From positions 1 through 42,541 of the forward strand of contig JBEKJU010000023.1 in NCBI GenBank assembly GCA_050011095.1: a stretch of DNA of 42,541 bases. The letters run 5' to 3'. This document shows positions 25,356 to 34,099 of this stretch, piece by piece. Made by a program: the position numbers and the translations under genes. The notes below the pieces were generated by a model. It saw only the letters and a program-made list of their open reading frames with translations, was not told the origin of the DNA and ran no database searches. This stretch comes from JBEKJU01 sp050011095. Lineage in GTDB: Bacteria > Desulfobacterota > Syntrophorhabdia > Syntrophorhabdales > WCHB1-27. Within the stretch, counting starts at the first letter, position 1; every line of letters begins with the position of its first letter.

Positions 25356-26050
25356 TTTTCTCGATAGACGAGAGGCTCTTTGAGCTTTTTCCCGGCCTTA
25401 GGATAGGCGTCCTTGTGTGCCGCGCGGACAACACGCGGTACGGCGAGGATATCCTGGAGCCCGCTCTCGAGCAGATCCGCACCCGATTCGGCCACGAAAG
25501 GCCCCAGGACCACCCGTATGTGCGGGCATGGCGGGAGGCCTTCGCGAAGCTCGGCGTATCGGCATCCAAGTATCAAAGCTCCATCGAATCACTCGTGAGG
25601 AGGGCCCTGAAAGGCGGTGTCCTGCCGCGGGTCAACCCCCTCGTCGATCTCTACAATGCGGTTTCCCTCGAATTCCTCGTCCCCATCGGGGGTCACGATC
25701 TTTCCCCCCTTGAGGGCGATATCCACCTTGGTTTTGCGACGGGCACGGAGCCCTTTACGCCAATGGAGGGCGGCGAGGAGGAGACCGCGCAAAAAGGAGA
25801 GGTCATCTACAGGGATAACCGCTCGGTGCTGACCCGGAGATGGGTCTGGAGGCAGACGAGCAAGGACATGGTTACACCCACCACACGGTCGGTATTCATG
25901 CCCATAGACGTGCTCGGAGGCCTCGCCCCTGACCTGGCCGAGCGCGTGATGGAGCGGATCAACACGCACCTCCGGGAGAACCGGACCGGAGAGGCCATCT
26001 ATCACGATATCCTTACCGCGGAAAAAACCACGGTCGATTTCACCTTTTAG
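25352..26050 (+). CDS. B3/B4 tRNA-binding-domain protein
   Basis: A 232-residue soluble protein matching the B3/B4 domain of phenylalanyl-tRNA synthetase beta, the editing domain that hydrolyses Tyr-tRNA(Phe). Recognisable parts are the PYVRAWREAFAKLG segment, KYQSSIESLVRRALKGG, PRVNPLVDLYNAVSL and GGHDLSPLEGDI, near the substrate pocket of the fold. Stand-alone proteins of this type may edit mischarged tRNA or modify amino-acyl groups, but function is not established. It overlaps atpC by four bases, an odd partner for ATP synthase. It is convergent with the following lipoprotein gene. Confidence 0.8.
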   Translation: MIFSIDERLFELFPGLRIGVLVCRADNTRYGEDILEPALEQIRTRFGHERPQDHPYVRAWREAFAKLGVSASKYQSSIESLVRRALKGGVLPRVNPLVDLYNAVSLEFLVPIGGHDLSPLEGDIHLGFATGTEPFTPMEGGEEETAQKGEVIYRDNRSVLTRRWVWRQTSKDMVTPTTRSVFMPIDVLGGLAPDLAERVMERINTHLRENRTGEAIYHDILTAEKTTVDFTF

Positions 26051-26192
26051 GGCTCGTCAGCCGACCGCCGGTTCCGAATGGACTCGATGCGGGGAAAGCG
26101 GTCTGTTTAAAAGTGCTATCCCCGAACAAACACGCCCACCGGTCATCACCGGAAATACCCGCTCTATACAACCGGAAACGTCACCCGTCCGT

Positions 26193-27017
26193 TCATTGTG
26201 GCTTCTCCCCTTCATTCTTGGGAGCGGGCTTCGTTTGCTGTCGCGGCTTTGGCTGGGCAGCGGGCTTTGCCTGCATCTGCGGTTTGGGCTGAGCCTGCCG
26301 GCGAATTTGCGGACCGGCCGGCTTCGCCTGCATCGGCTGTCCCTGGTGAATCTGCTGACCGGTCTGTGTGGCCGGACGAATGATGGGCCTGGCCGGCTGT
26401 CCGGGGTACTGCACGGAACCAGGCCTCATTTGTTGAAGCTGTCCCTGGTGTCCTGCCTGGACCTGAGGCGTGTGGAACTGCTGGAGAGGGGGAGCCTGAT
26501 GTCCCGGCTGACCCGGATGGTCATTGCCCATCTGAGCATGGACCGGTTTGAGTCCAAAATACGCGTCATTATGGATTATGTGGTGATTGTGCTCAAGGGC
26601 CGCCCGATGGCGTTCGATCTCAACCCTTCGAACCATGTGTTCGTGACGCCAGCGGTCCATATAGACCGGTGTCACCCTCACTCCGTGATCACGCCAGACT
26701 TCGACGTGCCTTACGCCACTAGCGATAAAGACGACGTCAACGTATGCCCCATGTCTTTCATATACATAATAGTCGTAATGATAGGCGACGGGGAAGGGCG
26801 GAGGAAGATAGACGGGCTCTCCATAGACGACCGGAGGCTGCTCCATGTATTGCTCCGCCGGAGGCTGCCCCGCATATTCCTGGGGCGGCGGGGTGTTAAT
26901 CGGAGCGACCATCGCCCCGTTAGGATTGTCGCCCCTTTCGGCGCATCCACATAAACCGGCGACACCTAACGAACAGATAGCCGCGAAAAACAAAAACCGC
27001 ATTACTCCATTTCTCAT
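26193..27017 (-). CDS. Gln/Pro/His-rich lipoprotein, function unknown
   Basis: A 274-residue predicted lipoprotein starting at 27017, chosen because GGAGG lies 5 bases before this ATG. A hydrophobic signal ends in GLCGC, giving a lipidated Cys at about residue 25. A Pro/Gln-rich stretch is followed by a compact Tyr/Val/His-rich region (VAYHYDYYVYERHG, VRHVEVWRDHGVRV, HMVRRVEIERHRAALEHNHH) and then about 110 residues of low complexity in Gln, Pro, Lys and Ala with repeated QxKPA motifs. Composition suggests an envelope protein with a flexible, positively charged tail that could reach the peptidoglycan or lipopolysaccharide. No family recognised. Confidence 0.68.
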   Translation of the reverse strand: MRNGVMRFLFFAAICSLGVAGLCGCAERGDNPNGAMVAPINTPPPQEYAGQPPAEQYMEQPPVVYGEPVYLPPPFPVAYHYDYYVYERHGAYVDVVFIASGVRHVEVWRDHGVRVTPVYMDRWRHEHMVRRVEIERHRAALEHNHHIIHNDAYFGLKPVHAQMGNDHPGQPGHQAPPLQQFHTPQVQAGHQGQLQQMRPGSVQYPGQPARPIIRPATQTGQQIHQGQPMQAKPAGPQIRRQAQPKPQMQAKPAAQPKPRQQTKPAPKNEGEKPQ

Positions 27018-27362
27018 CCGGTCCTCCATGAAATACTCCGTAGACCTGCGGGGAGGATCACCCCGCCAGGTTAAAAAATGCAATTGCGTCACCCGTGGCG
27101 GCCGGGCGTATCATTCCTTCACGGACATGGCGTCTTACGACCCCGAAACCTTCGGGCGGACATGGTATAGCACCTTCCGCCGCAAAGGTTCAACAAGAAA
27201 ATGATTGACATCTGCCGTTTGTCTTAGTTAGATTTAGAGACTCATGTGAATTTTTTAATTATTTCTCGCAACTGGCAACGGCAAGTCCATGAGGCGCTGC
27301 GGTTGCGGTTTCTCAATAGGGCGCTCGGTACTAAAAAAACTTTATGTTCAAGGAGGTTATAA
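27018..27362. other. Divergent intergenic region upstream of hppA
   Basis: About 345 bases between the lipoprotein and hppA start codons. The hppA half holds a likely promoter (separate entry) and a 5' leader of about 120 bases ending in AAGGAGGT. I looked for a fluoride or other riboswitch in the leader and saw no convincing match. Confidence 0.4.
27205..27234 (+). promoter_or_regulatory. Possible sigma70 promoter of hppA
   Basis: TTGACA at 27205-27210 and TAGATT at 27229-27234, 18 bases apart, about 130 bases before the ATG. The -35 is perfect, the -10 matches at four of six positions. Confidence 0.5.
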
Positions 27363-29837
27363 ATGGGGTCCACAAAGGCGCGTAAGGCATTATCGGTGCT
27401 GCTTGCCCTCGGTCTATTGGTTCTCGTGGGCGTATCGCCTGCCCTCGCAGGCGAGGCGGACATCGTATTGCCCAATCTCAGCGACGTCAACTTCACGGTG
27501 TTCGGCATCGTGCTGAACGGCATTAATATCATGTATTTCGGCCTGCTCGTCTGCGTCCTCGGCTTGGTCTTCGGCCTCGTCCAGTCCAATCAGACGAAAA
27601 ACCTTCCGGCCCACAGCTCAATGCTCAATGTGTCGGATATCATCTGGGAGACCTGCAAATCCTATCTCGCCCAGCAGGGCAAGTTCCTCGTCATCCTCTG
27701 GGTCCTCATCGCCATCTGCATGACCTATTATTTCAGTGGGCTGCAGCATGCCCCCGTCTTCAACATAGCCGTTATCCTTTTTTGTTCTATTCTCGGTATA
27801 CTCGGCTCCTACGGCGTGGCCTGGTTCGGCATGAGGATCAATACCCGCGCGAATTCCAGGACCGCCTTTGCATCGCTTTACGGCAAGCCGGTCAACGTGG
27901 TTGCCATCCCCCTGCGCTCGGGCATGAGCGTGGGTCTTTTGCTCGTGAGCGTCGAGCTTTTCTTCATGATCTGCATCCTGGTTTTTCTCCCCAAGGCCGT
28001 GGTCGGCCCTTCCTTCATCGGGTTTGCCATCGGTGAATCCCTGGGCGCAAGCGCCCTCAGGATCTGCGGCGGCATCTTCACGAAAATCGCCGATATCGGC
28101 TCGGACCTGATGAAGATCGTCTTCCATCTGCCTGAGGACGACCCGAAGAACCCCGGTGTTATTGCCGACTGCACGGGTGACAACGCGGGCGACAGCGTTG
28201 GACCGACAGCGGACGGCTTTGAAACGTATGGCGTGACCGGCGTTGCCCTGATTGCTTTTCTCGCCCTGGCCCTGGCCCTCAATCCTGTCATGGCGGGAAC
28301 CCTCATCATCTGGATATTCGCCATGCGTATCCTCATGATACTCACCTCCGTCGTCTCGTACTTCATCAACACCGGCATCACGTCGGCCGTATACGGTGAC
28401 AAGAAAAAATTCAGCTTCGAGCAGCCTTTGACCAACCTCGTCTGGATCACGTCCGCCATCTCGATCATCGTGACCTTTTGCGCGACCTATCTCCTCCTGG
28501 GCAACCTCCCCGATCCGAAATACGCATCTTTGTGGTGGGCCCTCTCGATCATCATCAGTTGCGGCACGGTGGCCGGGGCATTGATCCCTGAATTCACCAA
28601 GGTCTTCACGAGCACGAGTTCCCGGCACGTCAAGGAGGTCGTGGCAAGCGCCCGGCAGGGTGGCGCCTCCCTCGATATCCTTTCCGGTTTCGTCGCAGGC
28701 AACTTTTCCGCCTTCTGGGAGGGGTTGACGATCCTTGTCCTCATGCTCGTCGCGTACCTCGTCTCCACTAATCCGTCGATCCAGGCCCTCATGCCGAAGG
28801 AATATACCTTTGCGGCCCCTGTCTTTGCCTTCGGTCTCGTGGCCTTCGGTTTTCTCGGCATGGGTCCCGTGACGATCGCCGTCGACAGTTTCGGCCCGGT
28901 TTCCGACAATGCCCAGTCCGTGTATGAGCTTTCCCAGATCGAGAGCGTCCCCAACATCAAGGCGGAGATAAAGAAGCAGTTCGGCTTCGAGCCCGATTTC
29001 GAGAATGGCAAGGATTACCTCGAAGAGGCGGACGGCGCGGGCAACACGTTCAAGGCAACGGCGAAGCCCGTGCTCATCGGCACGGCCGTCGTCGGCGCGA
29101 CCACCATGGTCTTCGGCATCATCATCCTTCTCGAAAGGATTTTCGGCGGCGTGGTGGCGAAGCTCTCCCTGGTGCAGCCCGAGATCATCCTCGGCCTCCT
29201 CATGGGCGGCGCCGTGATCTACTGGTTTACCGGGGCGGCGACCCAGGCCGTCGTGACGGGCGCCTACAGGGCCGTCGTCTACATCAAGGAGAACATCAAG
29301 CTCGACAGCAAGACGGCCTCCATCAATGACAGCAAGGAAGTTGTGAAGATCTGCACGCAGTATGCCCAGAAGGGTATGATCAACATCTTCATCGTCATCT
29401 TCTTCATGGCCCTCGCCCTTTCCTTCTTCAACCCCTACTTCTTCATCGGCTACCTGATCGGTATCGCCTTCTTCGGCCTCTTCCAGGCCATCTTCATGGC
29501 GAACGCGGGCGGCGCATGGGACAATGCCAAGAAAATCGTCGAAGTGGACCTGAAGGAAAAGAACACGCCCCTCCACGAGGCGACCGTCGTGGGTGACACG
29601 GTGGGTGATCCGTTCAAGGACACCTCTTCGGTCTCCATGAACCCGGTGATCAAGTTCACCACGCTCTTCGGTCTCCTCGCCACGGAGATCGCCGTCACGA
29701 TGCGATCGCAGACACTGAAGACGGGCATCGCGGTCGTCTTCTTTATCGTCGCCCTGGTCTTCATTTACCGGTCCTTCTACGGGATGAGAATCGGCGGGCA
29801 GGCGCTTACCGGGAACACGGAAACCGGCACGAAGTAG
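27363..29837 (+). CDS. hppA: Membrane-bound ion-translocating pyrophosphatase
   Basis: An 824-residue integral membrane protein with about 16-17 helices that couples hydrolysis of pyrophosphate to ion pumping. Visible active-site segments: DIGSDLMKIV, LPEDDPKNPGVIADCTGDNAGD, PTADGFETYG, FGPVSDNAQ and DTVGDPFKDT. The residue governing K+ dependence lies in GNTFKA (Lys564), the Lys typical of K+-independent enzymes. The first motif is DIGSDLMK rather than the common DVGADLVGK, one residue shorter, marking a divergent subgroup. An N-terminal signal-like helix (about 8-30) is followed by a perfect AAGGAGGT-led start. It stands alone with its own promoter and terminator. H+ is the default pumped ion, but Na+ cannot be excluded. 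Confidence 0.93.
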   Translation: MGSTKARKALSVLLALGLLVLVGVSPALAGEADIVLPNLSDVNFTVFGIVLNGINIMYFGLLVCVLGLVFGLVQSNQTKNLPAHSSMLNVSDIIWETCKSYLAQQGKFLVILWVLIAICMTYYFSGLQHAPVFNIAVILFCSILGILGSYGVAWFGMRINTRANSRTAFASLYGKPVNVVAIPLRSGMSVGLLLVSVELFFMICILVFLPKAVVGPSFIGFAIGESLGASALRICGGIFTKIADIGSDLMKIVFHLPEDDPKNPGVIADCTGDNAGDSVGPTADGFETYGVTGVALIAFLALALALNPVMAGTLIIWIFAMRILMILTSVVSYFINTGITSAVYGDKKKFSFEQPLTNLVWITSAISIIVTFCATYLLLGNLPDPKYASLWWALSIIISCGTVAGALIPEFTKVFTSTSSRHVKEVVASARQGGASLDILSGFVAGNFSAFWEGLTILVLMLVAYLVSTNPSIQALMPKEYTFAAPVFAFGLVAFGFLGMGPVTIAVDSFGPVSDNAQSVYELSQIESVPNIKAEIKKQFGFEPDFENGKDYLEEADGAGNTFKATAKPVLIGTAVVGATTMVFGIIILLERIFGGVVAKLSLVQPEIILGLLMGGAVIYWFTGAATQAVVTGAYRAVVYIKENIKLDSKTASINDSKEVVKICTQYAQKGMINIFIVIFFMALALSFFNPYFFIGYLIGIAFFGLFQAIFMANAGGAWDNAKKIVEVDLKEKNTPLHEATVVGDTVGDPFKDTSSVSMNPVIKFTTLFGLLATEIAVTMRSQTLKTGIAVVFFIVALVFIYRSFYGMRIGGQALTGNTETGTK

Positions 29838-30172
29838 GGAAAGGCGTTCTTAGACGCCCTTGAGCAAACCCAGCCCCTGTCCGGCAAAGCCCGGGCAGGG
29901 GGTTTTTCTTGCCCCTTCCGTGGGGGCAAGCCGGCATTATAGTCCGACCGTGGTTGGAGGGCGCCCTTAGAGGCGGTGTCGGCGTGGCTATGGGCGCAGG
30001 AGGCGCGCCCCCGCCGGGGGATGGACCGATACCGGGTCGCTTGTCCTTGCCCCATCTTCGCCGGCGCATTAAAGCCGCCCGCGGCGGGTAGTGCGCGAAG
30101 CGGCTGTCACGCAAAGGGTCGCCGCCGAAGGCGAGGGTAGCGGCTTTGGATGCAACTGGGTATGAGATACCC
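29838..30172. other. Convergent intergenic region after hppA
   Basis: About 335 GC-rich bases between convergent hppA and the HAD gene. It contains a small hairpin (GGCGT/ACGCC near 29842-29857), the hppA terminator, and a 6-base-stem hairpin GGGTAT/ATACCC at 30158-30172 just beyond the HAD stop codon. No gene is apparent in the rest. Confidence 0.4.
29873..29907 (+). terminator. Rho-independent terminator of hppA
   Basis: An 11-base stem (CCCCTGTCCGG with CCGGGCAGGGG, one G-U wobble), 6-base loop CAAAGC and a GTTTTTCTT tail, 35 bases after the hppA stop codon. Confidence 0.9.
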
Positions 30173-30841
30173 TCAGAAAGCGGATTTCCCCGGCACGATC
30201 TCCAGAAGTCCCCTTATATCGTCCGCAACATAGTCCGCTCCCGCGTCTTGCAGGTCCGCCCTCGATGTCCTTCCCGTCAGCACGCCCAGGGTGGATGCCC
30301 CCGACGCCCTGCCCCCGAGCATGTCCGTGGGGTGGTCACCCACAAGGATGGCGTCACGGGCGGTCACCTTCAGGGCCTCCAGGATCGCCTCGACATGGTC
30401 CGGGCTCGGCTTGACGTGACGCACGTCTTCCCTCGTCTTCAGCGCGTCCACGTACGTCCCCATGTCGGGAAACACCTTCTCCACGGCGGCGGGGCAGTTC
30501 CTCGTGATGATGCCGATCTTCACCCCCCTGTGCCGCAGGGTCCGGAGCACGTCCCTCACGTAGGGGTAGAGGGCCTTGCCGTCGGCCGCCTCAATCTCCA
30601 TTCGGCGAAGCGTCGCAAAGGCCCTACCCGTAAAGCGCTGCCCGGCCTCGCGGATCATGGCCTCCACCTCATAGATCATCTCTATGACGTAAATGCCCTG
30701 ATGCGCGAGGCGGCGCACCTCGACGGGAGAGATGTAGTCCTCCGCGATTCTTTCGATCTCCCCCCTGATCTTCTCTATGAGGCCGAAGGCCATCGGGTCG
30801 GTCAAGGTTCCGTCGAAGTCGAAGGCAACCGCCTTGATCAT
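30173..30841 (-). CDS. HAD-superfamily phosphatase
   Basis: A 222-residue hydrolase of the phosphoglycolate-phosphatase type. Motif I DFDGTLTD, motif II Thr in IITRNCP, motif III Lys in KPSPDHVEA and motif IV VGDHPTDMLGG are complete; a helical cap lies between about residues 15 and 90. The start is ATG at 30841, overlapping the adenine deaminase stop by four bases (ATGA). Substrate is unknown; as the last gene after serA and adenine deaminase it might act on phosphoserine, phosphoglycolate or a nucleotide. Phosphoserine phosphatase would complete the serine pathway, but its sequence gives no direct support for that. Confidence 0.85.
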   Translation of the reverse strand: MIKAVAFDFDGTLTDPMAFGLIEKIRGEIERIAEDYISPVEVRRLAHQGIYVIEMIYEVEAMIREAGQRFTGRAFATLRRMEIEAADGKALYPYVRDVLRTLRHRGVKIGIITRNCPAAVEKVFPDMGTYVDALKTREDVRHVKPSPDHVEAILEALKVTARDAILVGDHPTDMLGGRASGASTLGVLTGRTSRADLQDAGADYVADDIRGLLEIVPGKSAF

Positions 30842-32511
30842 GGGCAATCCTCGATGTAGCGGGACGTCAGGACGTCAAAGAGGCCCCCCGTGGTGAGCCG
30901 GACCTGCGGGATGACGGGCAGCGGGAGAAAGGACATCTGAAAAAAAGGATTCGTCATCTGCACGCCCATTTTCCGCACCAATCCATCCAGTTCCGCCTCC
31001 CTTTTCAGAAAGGTGGCGGCATCGAGGTGCGAAATAATGCCGAAGTACGGCATGGGGATGACGAGACCCGATCCCCTGTGCGATGCCGCCATGCCGCCCC
31101 CGCAGGCCTGCAAAAGGCCGAACACCTCGTGGATATCCTCCAGGTTGTCGCCCACGATGAGGAGATTGTGGCTGTCGTGCGCGTAGGTCGTGCCGAGGGC
31201 GCCGTTTCGCAATGAAAAACCCTGGACAAGACCGAACCCGTACGTCTCTTTTGCGCTGTACCGGTCGAAGAGGTAGGCGAAGACGAGGTCCCTTCCATGG
31301 TCGGGAACGAGATACCCATTCTCGGTCCGCGCGTCACAGATCACGTCGTCCGTGATGATCGTGCCCTCCCTGACGCCTATCGCGTGGACCCTCTCCCCCT
31401 TTGCCCTTCTTCGGAGATCGTCCTTCGTGAAGGGCGCCACGTTGAGCCGGGCAATCGCCCGACCGGCGGCCCTCTCATCATGGTCTGTCCCAACGCCTTC
31501 CCCTTCCCTGAATACGACCTTTCCGTCCTTCACGGTTGCCCTGACCCGCATTTCTTCCGGGTTGTCAAAGACTACGAGGTCCGCCCTCCTTCCGAGGGCA
31601 GGGCCCATCCTATCGCAGAGCCCGAAGTAGACGGCCGGGTTTATCGTCACGAGCCTGATCGCCCGGAAAAGGGGGATACCCGACCGCACGAGCCGGCTCA
31701 CGAGCCGGTCGAGGTGGCCCGATTCATAGAGGTCCCGGCTGGAGAGATCGTCCGTACAGAGGGAGAGGCTCGCCAGGTTCTCAGGCCGGACCAAACCAAG
31801 GAGGTTGTCGAGATCGCGGGACGCTGAACCCTCCCGCAGGAAAAGATGCATCCCCCGGCCAAGTTTCTCCTCGCCCTCATCGACGTTTGTTGTCTCATGG
31901 TCCGAATATATGCCCGCCGACATGTAGAGGTCGAGGTCGTCCCCCCTGAGCCCCGGCGCGTGACCGTCGACGGGCCTCCCCTCGAAGAGGGCGATCTTCC
32001 TCATGACCGCGCCTCGCCGCTCCATCACGGCAGTGAGGTCCATCACCTCTCCAAGGCCGATCACGCCCTGCATACCCTTGATCCGCCTCAGGTCCCTTAT
32101 GCCGATATTTGATGCCCCGCGCTCGAAGGGGCTCGACGGCACGCAGGAGGGGGCCATCAGAAAGAGGTCGATCGGCACCCCCCCGGCGAGCGAAAGGTAC
32201 CATTGAAGCCCTGCCACGCCGCCCGCATTGGCGATCTCGTGGAGGTCCGTCACGATGGCGGTCGTGCCATGGGCGAGAAAGGCCCGGAAGTAGTGACCGG
32301 GCAGGAGGTGGAGGCCCTCCACGTGCAGGTGACTCTCGATGAAACCGCATGAGACATAGCAGCCTCCTGCCTCAACGACTTCCCTCGCCCCGGTCCGGGA
32401 AAAAGAGAAGATCTTCCCATCTTTGATGGAAAGATCCGTCTTTTCTGCCCGTTCCCTGAGTGGGTCGACCAGAAGGCCGTCCCTTATGAGAAGATCGGCT
32501 ATGGGTTTTAT
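30838..32511 (-). CDS. ade: Adenine deaminase, with no standard start codon
   Basis: Predicted metal-dependent amidohydrolase converting adenine to hypoxanthine in purine salvage. The protein of about 557 residues matches the family from its first residues (IADLLIRDGLLVDP, GFIESHLHVEG, TTAIVTDLHEIANAGG) through PVDGHAPG, SDHETT, CTDDLSS and the C-terminal NPFFQMSFLPLPVIPQVR. However, in this frame there is no ATG, GTG or TTG between an upstream stop and a GTG at 32322, which is already inside the metal-binding motif. The natural start position, 32511, reads ATA and overlaps the serA stop (ATAA instead of the usual ATGA). I place the start there. It may use ATA, be crippled, or reflect a base error. 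Confidence 0.83.
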   Translation of the reverse strand: MKPIADLLIRDGLLVDPLRERAEKTDLSIKDGKIFSFSRTGAREVVEAGGCYVSCGFIESHLHVEGLHLLPGHYFRAFLAHGTTAIVTDLHEIANAGGVAGLQWYLSLAGGVPIDLFLMAPSCVPSSPFERGASNIGIRDLRRIKGMQGVIGLGEVMDLTAVMERRGAVMRKIALFEGRPVDGHAPGLRGDDLDLYMSAGIYSDHETTNVDEGEEKLGRGMHLFLREGSASRDLDNLLGLVRPENLASLSLCTDDLSSRDLYESGHLDRLVSRLVRSGIPLFRAIRLVTINPAVYFGLCDRMGPALGRRADLVVFDNPEEMRVRATVKDGKVVFREGEGVGTDHDERAAGRAIARLNVAPFTKDDLRRRAKGERVHAIGVREGTIITDDVICDARTENGYLVPDHGRDLVFAYLFDRYSAKETYGFGLVQGFSLRNGALGTTYAHDSHNLLIVGDNLEDIHEVFGLLQACGGGMAASHRGSGLVIPMPYFGIISHLDAATFLKREAELDGLVRKMGVQMTNPFFQMSFLPLPVIPQVRLTTGGLFDVLTSRYIEDCP

Positions 32512-34088
32512 GACAGGGTTACCCTTTTCACGCTGATGACGTTCGGCAGCGCGGAGAGGTCCTTAAGCACGGCGTCGTCCATGCCCCCGTCCACGTCGAG
32601 GAGGCACAGGGAAACACCGCCGATCTCTTCCCTGCCGAAATGCATGCCTCCGATGTTGATCCCCTTGCTCGCGAACACCGACCCGAGCCCGCCTATGATG
32701 CCGGGTCTGTCATAGGTGAGGATGAACAGCATGTCTCCGGTCAGGTCCGCGTCAACGGCGATCCTGTTCACCCTGATGAGCCTCGGCTCCTTCTTGCCGA
32801 GGAGGGTTCCATAAGCCGCGTTCTCGCTTTTCTTCCCGCTCACCCTTATTCCGAGCAGGGTGGTAAAGTCCTCGTGCTCCTTTTTCTTGATCTCCTTGAC
32901 CTTGATGCCCCTTGATTGCGCGAGCATGAGGGCGTTGACATAGTTGACCCCCATAAGGTGGGGCGAGAGAATGGCCTTGACGATACCCTGCGTCAGTATC
33001 TTCGTCTCCACCTCGGCGATGGCCCCGCTATACTCTATTTCTATGTGCGTCAGAGGTGGCTCGGTGACCAGGGAGACGAATCGCGCGAGCCTCTCCGAAA
33101 GGGCGAGATAGGGGGAGAGCTGCGCCTGGATATCCATGGAGACCGGCGGCGCGTTGACGCTGTTCTTTATCACGCCGTTCAAGGCATAGTCCGTAATCTG
33201 GTTCGCGATGTCGATGGCCACCTTGCTCTGCGCCTCTTTAGTCGATGCGCCGAGGTGGGGTGTGGCGACCACCTTGTCCGAGAGGACAAGGGGATGGTCC
33301 TTCGGCGGTGGCTCCGATTCGAAGACATCGAGGGCCGCCCCCGCGACCTGGCCGCTTTGGATCGCCTCGTACAGGTCTTTCTCGTTTACAATGCCGCCCC
33401 TTGCCGTGTTGATGATGAAGACGCCCTTCCTTGTTTTACCGATGTTGGCATTCGTGATGAGGTCTTTCGTATCCTTGAGGAGGGGCACGTGAATGCTGAT
33501 GAAATCACTCCTGGCGAGGAGCGTGTCCAGGTCGACGAGCCCGATCCCCTTCTGGGCCGCAACCTCCAGGTGGGCGTAGAGGTCGTAGGCAATCACCTTC
33601 ATGCCGAGGGCGATCCCCTTCTCCGCCACGATCATCCCGATGTTTCCGATGCCTATGACGCCCAGGGTCTTCTCGTACACTTCGACGCCCATGAGGGACT
33701 TCTTTTCCCACTTCCCCTCTTTCATCGTGCGGTCGGCGAGGGATATCTTTCGCGCGAGGGCGAACATGAGGGCAATGGCGTGTTCCGCGGCCGCGAGGGC
33801 GTTGCCCTGGGGCGTGTTCATCACCACAATGCCCTTCTCGGTCGCTGCCTCGACATCGACGTTATCCACGCCGATGCCCGCCCTTCCGATAACCTTCAGC
33901 TTATCGGCCTTCTCAATGACATCCCTCGTGACCTTGGTGGCGCTCCTCACCACGAGCGCATCGTACTGCCCTATGATGGCCTGCAGTTCTTCCTTCTTCA
34001 GGTCTGTCTTCACGTCCACGTCCAGGTGATTCGACCGTAGGATGTCTACCGCCTTATCAGACATGGAATCTGCGATCAGGATCTTCAT
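32508..34088 (-). CDS. serA: D-3-phosphoglycerate dehydrogenase
   Basis: A 526-residue enzyme that oxidises 3-phosphoglycerate to 3-phosphohydroxypyruvate with NAD+, the first step of serine synthesis. The NAD-binding GVIGIGNIGMIVAEKG, the catalytic Arg/Glu/His (in TARGGIVNE, ALDVFESEPP and HLGASTKEAQ) are all present. Residues about 310-450 are the extra intervening domain of the long type, and a C-terminal ACT domain (DRPGIIGGLGSVFASKGINIGG split by its Gly-rich turns) gives serine feedback. It follows the aminotransferase gene by 11 bases, a serine-biosynthesis pair. Its TAA stop overlaps the adenine deaminase start. Confidence 0.95.
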   Translation of the reverse strand: MKILIADSMSDKAVDILRSNHLDVDVKTDLKKEELQAIIGQYDALVVRSATKVTRDVIEKADKLKVIGRAGIGVDNVDVEAATEKGIVVMNTPQGNALAAAEHAIALMFALARKISLADRTMKEGKWEKKSLMGVEVYEKTLGVIGIGNIGMIVAEKGIALGMKVIAYDLYAHLEVAAQKGIGLVDLDTLLARSDFISIHVPLLKDTKDLITNANIGKTRKGVFIINTARGGIVNEKDLYEAIQSGQVAGAALDVFESEPPPKDHPLVLSDKVVATPHLGASTKEAQSKVAIDIANQITDYALNGVIKNSVNAPPVSMDIQAQLSPYLALSERLARFVSLVTEPPLTHIEIEYSGAIAEVETKILTQGIVKAILSPHLMGVNYVNALMLAQSRGIKVKEIKKKEHEDFTTLLGIRVSGKKSENAAYGTLLGKKEPRLIRVNRIAVDADLTGDMLFILTYDRPGIIGGLGSVFASKGINIGGMHFGREEIGGVSLCLLDVDGGMDDAVLKDLSALPNVISVKRVTLS

Positions 34089-34099
34089 GCGGCCTCCTT

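Noticed and set aside
27618..29576. A 652-codon open frame antisense to hppA
   Set aside because: Asp/Glu/His-rich low-complexity shadow of the pyrophosphatase codons; no start signal or motif.
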